The notes below the pieces were generated by a model. The model was not told the origin of the DNA. It searched no databases and was given only the letters and a program-made list of their open reading frames with translations. Position numbers and translations under genes: made by a program. This document shows, piece by piece, positions 15,911-24,418 of a stretch of DNA of 50,483 nt. Location of the stretch: NCBI GenBank assembly GCA_050946115.1, contig JBMNUF010000014.1:1-50483 (forward strand), read 5' to 3'. The first letter of the stretch is position 1, and each line of letters begins with the position of its first letter. This stretch comes from CAYFRC01 sp050946115 (GTDB lineage: Bacteria; Bacillota; Clostridia; Christensenellales; Aristaeellaceae).

Positions 15911-17908
15911 ATGACGCCGCTGCAAACCATCAAGGGGCTCGGCGCGGCGCGCATAAAGCTGCTCTCTGAGGCGGGCATCGAATCCGTGGAAGATTTGCTC
16001 TTGCGCTTCCCCGTCGGCTATCGCGATATGACGAACATTCGGCCTCTCTCGACAATCAGGGCGGGAGAGGCTGCCGCTTTGCGCGTGCGCGTGTCAGGAA
16101 CCGCCTCCGTGCGCCGCGCAAGCAGGCTCACCATCGTGTCCTGCTGGGTGACGGACGATACGGACATGCTCAAGTGCATTTGGTTCAACCAACCTTGGAT
16201 CGCAAAGGAGCTTCGCGACGAGCGCGAACTTCTGCTGTACGCCCGCGCCGATGTGTCTGCGGGGACACTCGTTTTGCAAAGCCCCGTGATCGAAACCGAA
16301 ATGCGCATCTCCCCCATCTATAAGCCGATTGCGGGCATCGCGCAAAAGACGCTCGCGCGGATCGTCGAATCCGCGCTGGACAGGTGCGACGCGCTCTTTC
16401 CCGAAACCCTGCCCGAGACACTCTTGGAAACCCATTCCCTCTGCGGGCGGGCGCTTTCCGTCCGCACGGCGCACTTTCCGCAAAACAAGGAAGACTTGGC
16501 CTGTGCACGGCGCCGCCTGGCGTTTGAGAATATGCTGCTGTATCAGGTGGGGCTTGCGCTTTCCCGCGCCATAGGCGACGAAGGCATCGCGATCCCCTGT
16601 ACAGCGGCGGACGAAGCCGCCTTCTGGAAGACGCTCCCCTACGCTCCAACCAAAGCGCAAGTGCGGACGCTGCACGAGATCGCGCAGGACCTCGCCGCGC
16701 CGCACGCGATGGCGCGGCTCGTGCAGGGAGATGTCGGCAGCGGGAAGACGGCGGTGGCGTTCGGCGCGCTGTATATGGCGGCAAAGCACGGCTTTCAGGG
16801 CGCGCTCATGGCGCCTACGGAAATCCTCGCAGCGCAGCACTTCGAGAGTGCAAAGGAAACGCTGGAGCCCCTCGGCATCCGCTGCGGGCTGCTCACGGGC
16901 TCGCTCACGCAAAAGCAGCACCTTCTGGCGCACGAGGCGATTGCGCAGGGGGAATGGCAGGTCGTGATCGGAACGCACGCGCTCGTCACGGAGCGCGTGG
17001 AATACCGAAATCTGGGGCTCGTCATCACGGACGAGCAGCACCGCTTCGGCGTGCGGCAGAGGACGCTGCTTGGAGCCAAGGGCGAAGGCAGCAACGTGCT
17101 CGTCATGTCCGCGACGCCCATCCCGCGCACGATGGCGCTGATTCTCTATGGCGATTTGGACATCTCGGTCATCGACGAAATGCCGCCCGGGCGCAAGCCC
17201 GTGCGCACGCGCATCGTGCCCGCTGCAAAGCGCGAAGACATGTACGGCTTTTTGTGGCAGGAGGCAGAAAGGGGCAGGCAGATCTACGTCGTATGCCCCC
17301 TGGTCGAGGAATCCGAAGCCGTGGATGCGGAAGCGGCGGAGCAGGTTTTCTTGAAACTTCGCGATGACAAGCTGAAGGGGCTTCGCGTCGAGATGGTGCA
17401 CGGCAGGATGAAAGCTTCGGACAAGGACGCGATTTTGACGCAGTTTCACGCGGGAGAGGTAGATGTATTGGTCTCCACCACGGTCATCGAGGTCGGCGTG
17501 AACGTTCCAAACGCCTCCGTCATGGTCATCGAGGACGCGCAACGGTTCGGGCTTGCACAGCTGCACCAACTGCGCGGGCGCGTCGGGCGCGGAAAAGCCG
17601 AATCGTGGTGCTTCCTGATGGGCGAACCAAACGAGCGGCTGAAGCTGCTCACGCAGACGAACGACGGCTTTTTGATCGCGCAACGGGACATGGAGATGCG
17701 CGGCGCGGGCGACATCTTCGGGCTTCGGCAGACGGGGCTCGCAGGAGACGGCGCGCTCTCGGCGGATGCGGACGCGGCTCTCCTCAAGGAGACGCACGAC
17801 GCGGCGTGGGACATTTTGAAGCGCCCGCGCGATGCGGATGCGATGGTGGTCATCGCCCTTGCGAAAGAAACGCTCGAATCACGGCTTGCTGAAGCAGGGG
17901 TAAATTGA
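15911..17908 (+). CDS. recG: ATP-dependent DNA helicase RecG
   Basis: RecG remodels stalled forks and Holliday junctions by double-strand DNA translocation. At 665 residues it is slightly shorter than the E. coli enzyme (693). The N-terminal wedge/OB region is followed by the helicase core: Walker A GDVGSGKT at 273-280, DEQHRFGVRQR (motif II), SATPIPRTMAL (motif III), and STTVIEVGVNVPNA. Motif VI is QLRGRVGRG, and the TRG region QRDMEMRGAGDIFGLRQTG is unmistakable. The ATG follows the fakA stop by one base. A terminator follows at 17909. Confidence 0.97.
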   Translation: MTPLQTIKGLGAARIKLLSEAGIESVEDLLLRFPVGYRDMTNIRPLSTIRAGEAAALRVRVSGTASVRRASRLTIVSCWVTDDTDMLKCIWFNQPWIAKELRDERELLLYARADVSAGTLVLQSPVIETEMRISPIYKPIAGIAQKTLARIVESALDRCDALFPETLPETLLETHSLCGRALSVRTAHFPQNKEDLACARRRLAFENMLLYQVGLALSRAIGDEGIAIPCTAADEAAFWKTLPYAPTKAQVRTLHEIAQDLAAPHAMARLVQGDVGSGKTAVAFGALYMAAKHGFQGALMAPTEILAAQHFESAKETLEPLGIRCGLLTGSLTQKQHLLAHEAIAQGEWQVVIGTHALVTERVEYRNLGLVITDEQHRFGVRQRTLLGAKGEGSNVLVMSATPIPRTMALILYGDLDISVIDEMPPGRKPVRTRIVPAAKREDMYGFLWQEAERGRQIYVVCPLVEESEAVDAEAAEQVFLKLRDDKLKGLRVEMVHGRMKASDKDAILTQFHAGEVDVLVSTTVIEVGVNVPNASVMVIEDAQRFGLAQLHQLRGRVGRGKAESWCFLMGEPNERLKLLTQTNDGFLIAQRDMEMRGAGDIFGLRQTGLAGDGALSADADAALLKETHDAAWDILKRPRDADAMVVIALAKETLESRLAEAGVN

Positions 17909-17944
17909 AAGCGGAGAAGGGGCAAAACCCTCCTCCGCTTTTTT
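17909..17944 (+). terminator. Terminator after recG, probably bidirectional
   Basis: AAGCGGAG-AGGG pairs with CCCT-CTCCGCTT, followed by six T on the plus strand. On the minus strand the same hairpin is followed by TTTCAATTT, so it may also end the convergent ABC operon. Confidence 0.85.
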
Positions 17945-17961
17945 GTCGCATGAAATTGTAC

Positions 17962-19218
17962 TTAGCGCAGCTGCCGCAGCTTCATCTTGGCTTCCTGCGC
18001 GTTGCGCCACGTATAGATGACCAGCGCAAGCGCGATGACCCCGTAACACAGGAATACGCGGAAGTATTCGCCGATGTTCGGGTCGCCGAACAGGTTTGAG
18101 GCGACCTTCTGCACGACGGTGAACATCGCGTGGAACAGGAGGCAGCCGATCAGCGCCTGCCCGTTGGTCGCGCTGTCGATGGACGCGCCGCCCACGAGGA
18201 TCGCCGCGCCCGCGTACAGTCCCACCTGCTCGTGCTGCGAATACGCGGTGAGCGTGCCGAGGTTCTGGATGAAGATGATGTGCCCCCAGCCCGCAAACAC
18301 GGTCGAAATCGTGATCGCGATCATGCGCACCTTGTCCACATTGATGCCCGAGGCGTTCGCCACGACGCGGTTTTGACCGACCGCGCGGAACTTCTGCCCG
18401 AGCTTCGTCCGCATGATGACGACGTTGAACGTGCACAAGAGCCCGATCAGCAGCATCGTAATCATCGGTACGCGAATCGTGCTGAAAACCTGTGAGACGA
18501 TCGGTATGGAGTACACGCCTGCCATGACGGCGGCGCCCGCCATATAGCCGATCGCGGTTTTTTTCTCGATCTTTTTCAGAACGAGCAGCAAGAGCGCGCC
18601 GACAAACAGGATGCCCGAGAGGATGTACCACGCCGTCGAAAAGGACGTCTTCCACAGGTTGTCGAGCGCCGCGTACATGCCGTTTTCGCCCATCAGGGTC
18701 AGGCTGTTCTTGATGCCCGAGCCCGCGACGATCGTCACCTCTTCGCTCATGGGGATGATCGTGCCGAATACGAACAGGAACAGAAGCTGATACGCGCCAT
18801 TTGCGAAATAGCCGAGTATCATGGAGCCGATGGTTTCCTGCCCCTTCATCTTGTTCAGGAGTTTCCCGATGCCGATGCCGAACAGAATTCCGAGCGGAAC
18901 CGTGATCGCGCCCGCCGCGAGGATACCCCAAATGCCGGGCAGTTTCCAGTTGAGCGCGAGCAATATCGCGATCTGCGCCGCCATCGCGCCGATGGTGACG
19001 GCGAAGTTGATGCCCATGCCGGCGACGATCGGGATCAGAAGCGCCAAGATCATGAAGGCGTTGCGGAAGATACGCCCCACCAGTTCGCTCAGAATCGCCG
19101 TGAGCGGCATGCCGGAAAAGAACACGCCCACGACCGAGATCGCGAGAAAGATATACGTTACGACGTATTTTTGCAGGTGGCGGCCCAGTACGCCGCCGAA
19201 GGATTTGTTCTCAGGCAC
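17962..19218 (-). CDS. ABC permease of the BPD_transp_2 type, DUF3798 system
   Basis: This permease resembles the RbsC/YufQ class found in sugar and nucleoside importers with double ATPases. It is about 418 residues with eight to ten hydrophobic segments, for example IFLAISVVGVFFSG and FMILALLIPIVAGMGINFAVTIGA. The ASGINVDKVRMIAITIST loop, then GHIIFIQNLG and AAILVGGASIDSATNGQALIG, are the family's ATPase-contact and channel signatures. A GTG at 19218 has GGGAGG 8 bases ahead and is preferred to GTG 19227. Either start overlaps the end of the preceding permease gene, implying translational coupling. It is the last gene of the four-gene operon. The transported substrate is unknown. Confidence 0.85.
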   Translation of the reverse strand: MPENKSFGGVLGRHLQKYVVTYIFLAISVVGVFFSGMPLTAILSELVGRIFRNAFMILALLIPIVAGMGINFAVTIGAMAAQIAILLALNWKLPGIWGILAAGAITVPLGILFGIGIGKLLNKMKGQETIGSMILGYFANGAYQLLFLFVFGTIIPMSEEVTIVAGSGIKNSLTLMGENGMYAALDNLWKTSFSTAWYILSGILFVGALLLLVLKKIEKKTAIGYMAGAAVMAGVYSIPIVSQVFSTIRVPMITMLLIGLLCTFNVVIMRTKLGQKFRAVGQNRVVANASGINVDKVRMIAITISTVFAGWGHIIFIQNLGTLTAYSQHEQVGLYAGAAILVGGASIDSATNGQALIGCLLFHAMFTVVQKVASNLFGDPNIGEYFRVFLCYGVIALALVIYTWRNAQEAKMKLRQLR

Positions 19219-21343
19219 GAGATTCACCTCCCGACTGCGTCAGGGCATAGAGGATGATGCCGTTGGAGATCATGATGCGCGTGATTTCCGAAAGCCCGCC
19301 GCCGGATATCGCGGCGTTTGCAACCTGCAGCCCCAGCGCGAGCACGCCCTGGAACAGGAACGTTCCGATGATGACGTGGGAAACCTTGCCGCGGGAGATC
19401 GTCGCGCCCCCGATCAGTATCGCGCTCGCGGAGATGATGGACATCTGCTTGGGCGCGTTATAAAGCTGGCAATAGCCGAGGCTCTGCGAATACACGATGA
19501 TGCCCACGGCTGCGATCACGGTCGAAAGGATCGTGCCCAATATGCGCATTTTATCTACCGATATGCCCGCCGATTCCGCAAAGCGCGGGTTTGAGCCCGC
19601 TGCCACCATCGCGATGCCCGTCTTGCTGCGGCTGAACAGCCACACGAGAAAGCATGCCGCGATGAGGAACAGCAAAAGCCCCGTCGGAACCGTCGCGCCG
19701 AACAGCTTGAAATTGAACAGATTGTCCAATAGCCCGCCGAAGGACGAGGTGAGGTTGTGCGTCACGCGAAGCCCCGTGCCCAAGATCCACGTGAGTTTTG
19801 GGTTTTTGAACGGGAGCATCATCCACGCGCAGCACATGAGCGACACGATGGAAAAGCCCACGTAGTTGGAAATGGTCATCTCGTCGCCCTTTACCCTGTT
19901 TAAGAGCTGCCCGTACAGCCAGCCGACGGGGATCGAGATGAGGATACCGCCCGCGATCGCGAGCACCAGCGACGGAATGCCCGTCAGCCCGTATTCCAAT
20001 ACGATCATCGTGGACAGAAGCCCCGAGATACAGCCGACCGTCATGCCCAAGTTCAGCCCGATGCCGCACTGGATGCCCGGCAGGATTGCGAGCGCCAATA
20101 CGCCGAACATGCCCGTGCGCTTCAGAATATTGCCCAGCATGTACGCAACGTCGATGCCCAACAGCGCGCTCACGATGCAAAGCGTCACGAAGAACACCAA
20201 CAAAATGAGCCTCGGAACGCCCAGGAAGTGCACCAACGGCCGATACAGCAGCACGACCAAAGCAAGCATCAGCGCCTCGCCGCCCAAGAGCAGCAGCATT
20301 TCCGCGTTCTTGGTGAGGCGAATCAGCCGCGCGTTTGCGTCCGAAATGCCGTGCGCGCCGCCGTACGCTTCGTACAGCTCAAATTCCTTTGCGTAGGAGA
20401 GATCGTACACGTCGATGATCTTTAGGATGTCTTCCTTGCTGTCCTCCCGCATTTCGTCGGTCAGCGCGGGCACCATGTCGCGTATCTCCGTCCACAGCGC
20501 GTCAAACGCGTCGTAGATCGCCTGCTCTTTCGCGCTCAGCGCATCGCTCGGCGCAAAATAGGCATAGTTGACGCGCCGCTCTTCCCCGCCGTCGTCCTCG
20601 GAGACAGTTTCTTCCGCGCCCGTGATCTCGTTGTAGATTTCGTCTCCCATGCCCTTGAGCGCTGCGGCGAAGATCTTCTTGCCCTGCGCGTCGAGCGCAT
20701 CGTATATCCCGCAGGCTTTGGGGAGCTTGCCTTCGGAGAGGAAGGAATCGGTTTTGTAGGTATAGGAAACCTTTACGCTTACGACCTGTTCCCCCTCGTC
20801 CGATACCTCCGTAGCCGCCTCCGCGTTCTGCGCCGCCGCCTCGTATTCCGCGTTCATGAGCGCGGAAAGTTCTTCCCGCACCTCCGCCGTCTGCGCCTGC
20901 GCGGTGATGTCGGCGTAAACGAGCGCATATGCGGCCTTTTCCTCATCTTCCAGCGCATGGTAGTCCGCCTGCGCCGCGAGGACCGCGTCCATCTGCCCGG
21001 GCAGGTTTTCCGTGCGCACGTCGGAGAAATCGCAATACAGTGCCTGCGCTTCCGCCTGCGCCTGCGCGGCGATTTTTTCCATATACGCCTTGCTTTCGTT
21101 GCGGGTGAACTTCTGCGCCTCGGAATACGCCTTCGCCTCGCGCTTCGCGGAGACCACGTATTCGCGGACGAGTCCGCTCACGGAAGCGTTCAGAACCGCA
21201 TAGGAGCGCATATCGTCCATGGTCTTTTTCGCGACTTCGCCCGTGCGCGAGACATAGCCGTATCCGCCGAGCGCAAACATCGCAAGGGATGCGAGCAGCA
21301 GGAGTATCGCTATAACCTTCTGCCCCAAGTGTGCCTTCGTCAT
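19211..21343 (-). CDS. ABC permease with a large N-terminal extracytoplasmic domain
   Basis: At 710 residues this is far longer than a standard permease of its class (300-420). Residues about 10-31 form one membrane helix, then residues about 32-345 form a hydrophilic, Ala/Glu-rich, mostly helical region. It includes AAQAQAEAQA and an acidic EETVSEDDGGEE, and should lie outside the membrane. A second helix at about 347-367 leads into a normal BPD_transp_2 permease: NLGMTVGCISGLLSTM, AESAGISVDKMRILGTILST and SASAILIGGATISRGKVSHV. The start overlaps the ATPase stop (ATGA). The extra domain may contact the binding protein or sense substrate; this is speculation. The length and open frame are direct observations, with no stop or shift seen. 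Confidence 0.85.
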   Translation of the reverse strand: MTKAHLGQKVIAILLLLASLAMFALGGYGYVSRTGEVAKKTMDDMRSYAVLNASVSGLVREYVVSAKREAKAYSEAQKFTRNESKAYMEKIAAQAQAEAQALYCDFSDVRTENLPGQMDAVLAAQADYHALEDEEKAAYALVYADITAQAQTAEVREELSALMNAEYEAAAQNAEAATEVSDEGEQVVSVKVSYTYKTDSFLSEGKLPKACGIYDALDAQGKKIFAAALKGMGDEIYNEITGAEETVSEDDGGEERRVNYAYFAPSDALSAKEQAIYDAFDALWTEIRDMVPALTDEMREDSKEDILKIIDVYDLSYAKEFELYEAYGGAHGISDANARLIRLTKNAEMLLLLGGEALMLALVVLLYRPLVHFLGVPRLILLVFFVTLCIVSALLGIDVAYMLGNILKRTGMFGVLALAILPGIQCGIGLNLGMTVGCISGLLSTMIVLEYGLTGIPSLVLAIAGGILISIPVGWLYGQLLNRVKGDEMTISNYVGFSIVSLMCCAWMMLPFKNPKLTWILGTGLRVTHNLTSSFGGLLDNLFNFKLFGATVPTGLLLFLIAACFLVWLFSRSKTGIAMVAAGSNPRFAESAGISVDKMRILGTILSTVIAAVGIIVYSQSLGYCQLYNAPKQMSIISASAILIGGATISRGKVSHVIIGTFLFQGVLALGLQVANAAISGGGLSEITRIMISNGIILYALTQSGGESRA

Positions 21344-22932
21344 GTGGTTGTGCCCCCTTCCTGCGCGCTCGGCTTGATGCCGGACATCGCAAGGCCGTAG
21401 TCCGCGTCGGAATCCGTCGCCTGTAAGATGTCCACGATCTTGCCCTCTGCGACGATCGCGATGCGGTCGCAGATGCTGCGCAATTCGTTCAGTTCGGAGG
21501 ACACCATGACGATGGTCATCCCCTGTTCCCTGTTGAGTTTTTTGAGCGTATCGAGCACGAGCTGCTTTGCGCCGATATCGATACCGCGCGTCGGCTCGGA
21601 CACGAACAGGAACTTCGGGTCCAGCGCGAGCGCCTTGGCGATGCAGACCTTCTGCTGGTTGCCGCCGGAAAGCGTGCCGACGTGCTGCGTCGGGCCCGTG
21701 CAGCGGATGTCCAATTCGCGGATCATCTTGTTGGCGTAGGCGCGGATGTCGCGCGTCTTTTTGATGCCGAACCTGCCCAGGAACCTGCCGTTGATCTGCA
21801 TGGCTGTAAAGACGATGTTGTCCTCGATGGACTGATCGAGAAGCAACCCCACGCCGCGCCGATCCTCGGAGACCATCGCGAGCCCGCTCTTCAATACCGC
21901 GCCGGCGTTGTTGAGCGGAAGCTCCTTCCCCTCGTACACGACCTTTCCCTCCGCGGGAAACAGCCCCATCACGCCGTTCGGAATGCCGACCTTGCCCTGC
22001 CCCGCGAGCCCGCCGATGCCGAGTATCTCGCCCCGAATCACGTCCAGATCGATGCCGCGCACCATTTCGCCGGGCATAAAGACGCGCAGATCGGATACGG
22101 AGAGCACGGTTTCGCCCGAGAGCGGTTCTTCCCGCGACGATACGACGATGTTTTCGCTTCCGTGCCCGATCATGAGCGATGCAAGCTCCACGAGGCCGGT
22201 TTCCGCCCTCTGTCGCACCGCCGCGAGTTTGCCGTCGCGCAGGATCGTGATACGGTCGGCGACCTGCATGACCTCATTGAGCCTGTGGGTGATGAAGATG
22301 ATCGCGATGCCGGAATCGGCGATCTGCCGCATGACCTTGAGCAGCTGCTCCGCCTCCGATTCGGTCAGAACCGCCGTCGGCTCGTCGAACACGACGAGTT
22401 TGATGCCGCTCTTGTCGATCTCGCGCGCGATCTCGACAAACTGCATGTACCCCACGGGCAGCCCCTTGACGGTCGCATATTCGTCGAGCCCGATGCCCAC
22501 GCTGTCGAGCGCCCTGCGCGCGTCGTGCGACATCGCGTCCGTATCGAGCGTCTCCAAATCCTTGCCCAAGACGCGGCTCGCGACATTGGGGTGGGAGATC
22601 TCGCGGTTTAGTTTGATGTTTTCCGTGATGGTAAAACCGGGAATCAGCATGAATTCCTGATGCACCATGCCGATGCCCCGCGTCATTGCCTGTTCGGGGT
22701 TGTGGATATCGACCTTTTCGCCGTTTAGAAGCAGTTCTCCCTGAAAGCCGCCCGTCGCGTGGATGACGGGCATGCCGAAAAGGACGTTCATCAGGGTGGA
22801 CTTGCCCGCGCCGTTCTCGCCGAGCAGCGCGTGAACCTCGCCCGCTTTTACGGCGAGCGATACATCGTCCAGCACCTTGTTTTCGCCATACGCCTTTGTG
22901 ATATGACGCATTTCAAGCACATATTCCGACAA
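21340..22932 (-). CDS. Double-domain ABC ATPase (MglA/RbsA/YufO type)
   Basis: A 530-residue ATPase with two nucleotide-binding halves, as in sugar (RbsA/MglA) and nucleoside (YufO) importers. First half: Walker A GENGAGKST, Q-loop region VHQEFMLIPGFTI, Walker B LVVFDEPTAVL, and H-loop FITHRL. Its signature is unusual (LPVGYMQFVEIARE instead of LSxGQQQ). Second half: a degenerate Walker A (GLAGQGKVG), an intact signature LSGGNQQKV, and FLFVSEPTRGIDIGAK, where the usual LDEPTRG Asp is Ser. Asymmetric halves are normal in this family, but both departures deserve note. It follows the binding protein after 79 bases and overlaps the next permease by four. Confidence 0.92.
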   Translation of the reverse strand: MSEYVLEMRHITKAYGENKVLDDVSLAVKAGEVHALLGENGAGKSTLMNVLFGMPVIHATGGFQGELLLNGEKVDIHNPEQAMTRGIGMVHQEFMLIPGFTITENIKLNREISHPNVASRVLGKDLETLDTDAMSHDARRALDSVGIGLDEYATVKGLPVGYMQFVEIAREIDKSGIKLVVFDEPTAVLTESEAEQLLKVMRQIADSGIAIIFITHRLNEVMQVADRITILRDGKLAAVRQRAETGLVELASLMIGHGSENIVVSSREEPLSGETVLSVSDLRVFMPGEMVRGIDLDVIRGEILGIGGLAGQGKVGIPNGVMGLFPAEGKVVYEGKELPLNNAGAVLKSGLAMVSEDRRGVGLLLDQSIEDNIVFTAMQINGRFLGRFGIKKTRDIRAYANKMIRELDIRCTGPTQHVGTLSGGNQQKVCIAKALALDPKFLFVSEPTRGIDIGAKQLVLDTLKKLNREQGMTIVMVSSELNELRSICDRIAIVAEGKIVDILQATDSDADYGLAMSGIKPSAQEGGTTT

Positions 22933-22960
22933 AGGGGCACCTCCAATTTTACATGAAATG

Positions 22961-22986
22961 CAGCCCGTCCCTTTCGGGCAGGGCTG
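22961..22986 (-). other. Intercistronic hairpin after the DUF3798 gene
   Basis: CAGCCC at 22961 pairs with GGGCTG ending at 22986, with further pairing inward around a TTTC loop. There is no T run on the minus strand. It sits between the binding protein and the ATPase genes, matching the arrangement at 9644. Confidence 0.6.
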
Positions 22987-23011
22987 CGAAGCAGTGCGAT
23001 AAAGGGTGGGA

Positions 23012-24157
23012 TTACTTCAGGTAGTCCGCGAAATCGATGTTGTCGAAGAAGACCATGAAGAAGTTGTCGTACGTCTTGCCGTCCGCGTCCTCGTAGTAGG
23101 TCAGCTTGGTCCGCACGCCCGCCGCGGAGCTCAGGCAATCCGTGAGCACCGCTTCATCGAGCTTGCCGTTCGTCTCGCCAGCGATATACTTCATGGCGTA
23201 TTCCGCGCTGCCGTAGATCATGCTCATGTTGACGGGAACCGCCCACGTGGAGTATCTGCCGATCGCGCCGTGCTCGTCGAGGAAGGCGGCGAGCTTGCCG
23301 ATGTAGCCTTCCATATCCGCATAGTCTTCCGCGTTCGCGGTGATGCCGAAGGCCTCCGGGAAGCCGTGGAACGGGGAGGGGCAGCAGGGCAGCGGATAGA
23401 ATGCCGCGTCCTGATCGAGGATCGCCATCTGCAGCGCGACCTGCATGCCGCAGTTGGTGGTGAAGAAGCCGACCTTCTTGCCTGCGTACTCCTGCATGAC
23501 CAGCGGCACGTCCTCAAGGATGAACTGCTGCGCGGTCGCCGCGCCTTCGCTGGAGGGGTCGGGCGCGTCGCGCTGCACCAGCTCAATACCCTCGAGCTCG
23601 CACAGCTCCTGGAAGATCGCAAGCCTGTTGGCGATAGACTCATAGCCCAGATGGCGCGCGAAGGAATAGTGCACAAACACGTCCACATCCCACTTGACGA
23701 GCGTGTCGATGATCTGGGGACCCATGCTGATTTCGTCCGCCTGGAAGACGATGTCGGAAACCGGCGCGATCATCCACGGGTCCTCGGCGGGAACGCCGAC
23801 GATCAGAAGGATGTCGGGGCGGATTTCGCGAATCTTCGTGTAGGCGGCGGTAACGCCCTGCACGCCCTGCACGATGATGATCGCCTTCACATCGGGATCC
23901 TGCGCAAAGGCTTCGAGCTTGCCGATGGTGACTTCCTGCTCGGAGGCGAAGTTGTCCGGATACGTATCGGTGACGACGCGGTCGCCGTACAGTTCCTTGA
24001 GTTTTTCCGCCGCGCGGAACTCTTCCTCGCCCTGCGAGGTCGTTCCCGTCAGAACGGCGATTTTCCAGTTGCCCTCGGCGGGCGCTTCCGCCAGGGCTGC
24101 GCCGAACGCGGACAGAAGCAGCATCGCGATCAAAAGAACACTCAGCAGTTTCTTCAT
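23012..24157 (-). CDS. DUF3798-family substrate-binding protein
   Basis: A 381-residue protein recognised as DUF3798 (PF12683 as I recall it), a periplasmic-binding-protein-like family of unknown function. Supporting segments are WKIAVLTGTTSQGEEEFRAA, VTDTYPDNFASEQEVT, GVQGVTAAYTKIREIRPDI and AQQFILEDVPLVMQEYAGKK. The signal peptide ends ALA|EAP, with no lipobox cysteine. The start at 24157 has AGGAGG 9 bases upstream. An ATG at 24175 overlaps that ribosome site and is less likely. It heads the operon with a double ATPase and two permeases, which points to an importer for an unknown ligand, perhaps a nucleoside, sugar or cofactor piece. The protein itself shows no transmembrane segment beyond the signal. 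Confidence 0.88.
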   Translation of the reverse strand: MKKLLSVLLIAMLLLSAFGAALAEAPAEGNWKIAVLTGTTSQGEEEFRAAEKLKELYGDRVVTDTYPDNFASEQEVTIGKLEAFAQDPDVKAIIIVQGVQGVTAAYTKIREIRPDILLIVGVPAEDPWMIAPVSDIVFQADEISMGPQIIDTLVKWDVDVFVHYSFARHLGYESIANRLAIFQELCELEGIELVQRDAPDPSSEGAATAQQFILEDVPLVMQEYAGKKVGFFTTNCGMQVALQMAILDQDAAFYPLPCCPSPFHGFPEAFGITANAEDYADMEGYIGKLAAFLDEHGAIGRYSTWAVPVNMSMIYGSAEYAMKYIAGETNGKLDEAVLTDCLSSAAGVRTKLTYYEDADGKTYDNFFMVFFDNIDFADYLK

Positions 24158-24209
24158 GAATGAATACCTCCTCATTTTTTCCTATCGGTTTCCCGATAAA
24201 ACTGGTTTA

Positions 24210-24252
24210 ATAATACAGCATTTACGCCATATTGTCAACACGGTACAGTGTT
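24210..24252 (-). promoter_or_regulatory. Promoter with possible operator, DUF3798 operon
   Basis: On the minus strand TTGACA (24233-24238) and TATTAT (24210-24215) are exactly 17 bp apart. An inverted repeat AACAC-N6-GTGTT spans 24237-24252 and overlaps the -35 box, a plausible repressor site. The promoter match is strong; the operator is inference. Confidence 0.75.
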
Positions 24253-24374
24253 AATATTGTGCAACCATATACACAATACATCATATATGTCTTCAAATCG
24301 CAAAGATTTCTTCGATTTTCGCATGATCGGCGCATATTTCCTGCAATTTGAGGCTATGCACGGCATTTGTGCAC

Positions 24375-24400
24375 AAGAAAGGGCGCGCACCCGCGCGCCC
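24375..24400 (-). terminator. Terminator after ftsZ
   Basis: GGGCGCGC and GCGCGCCC form an 8-bp stem with a 4-base loop, followed on the minus strand by TTTCTTGT. It lies 18 bases past the ftsZ stop and ends the division cluster. Confidence 0.8.
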
Positions 24401-24418
24401 TGTCGATTCGGTACGGAA

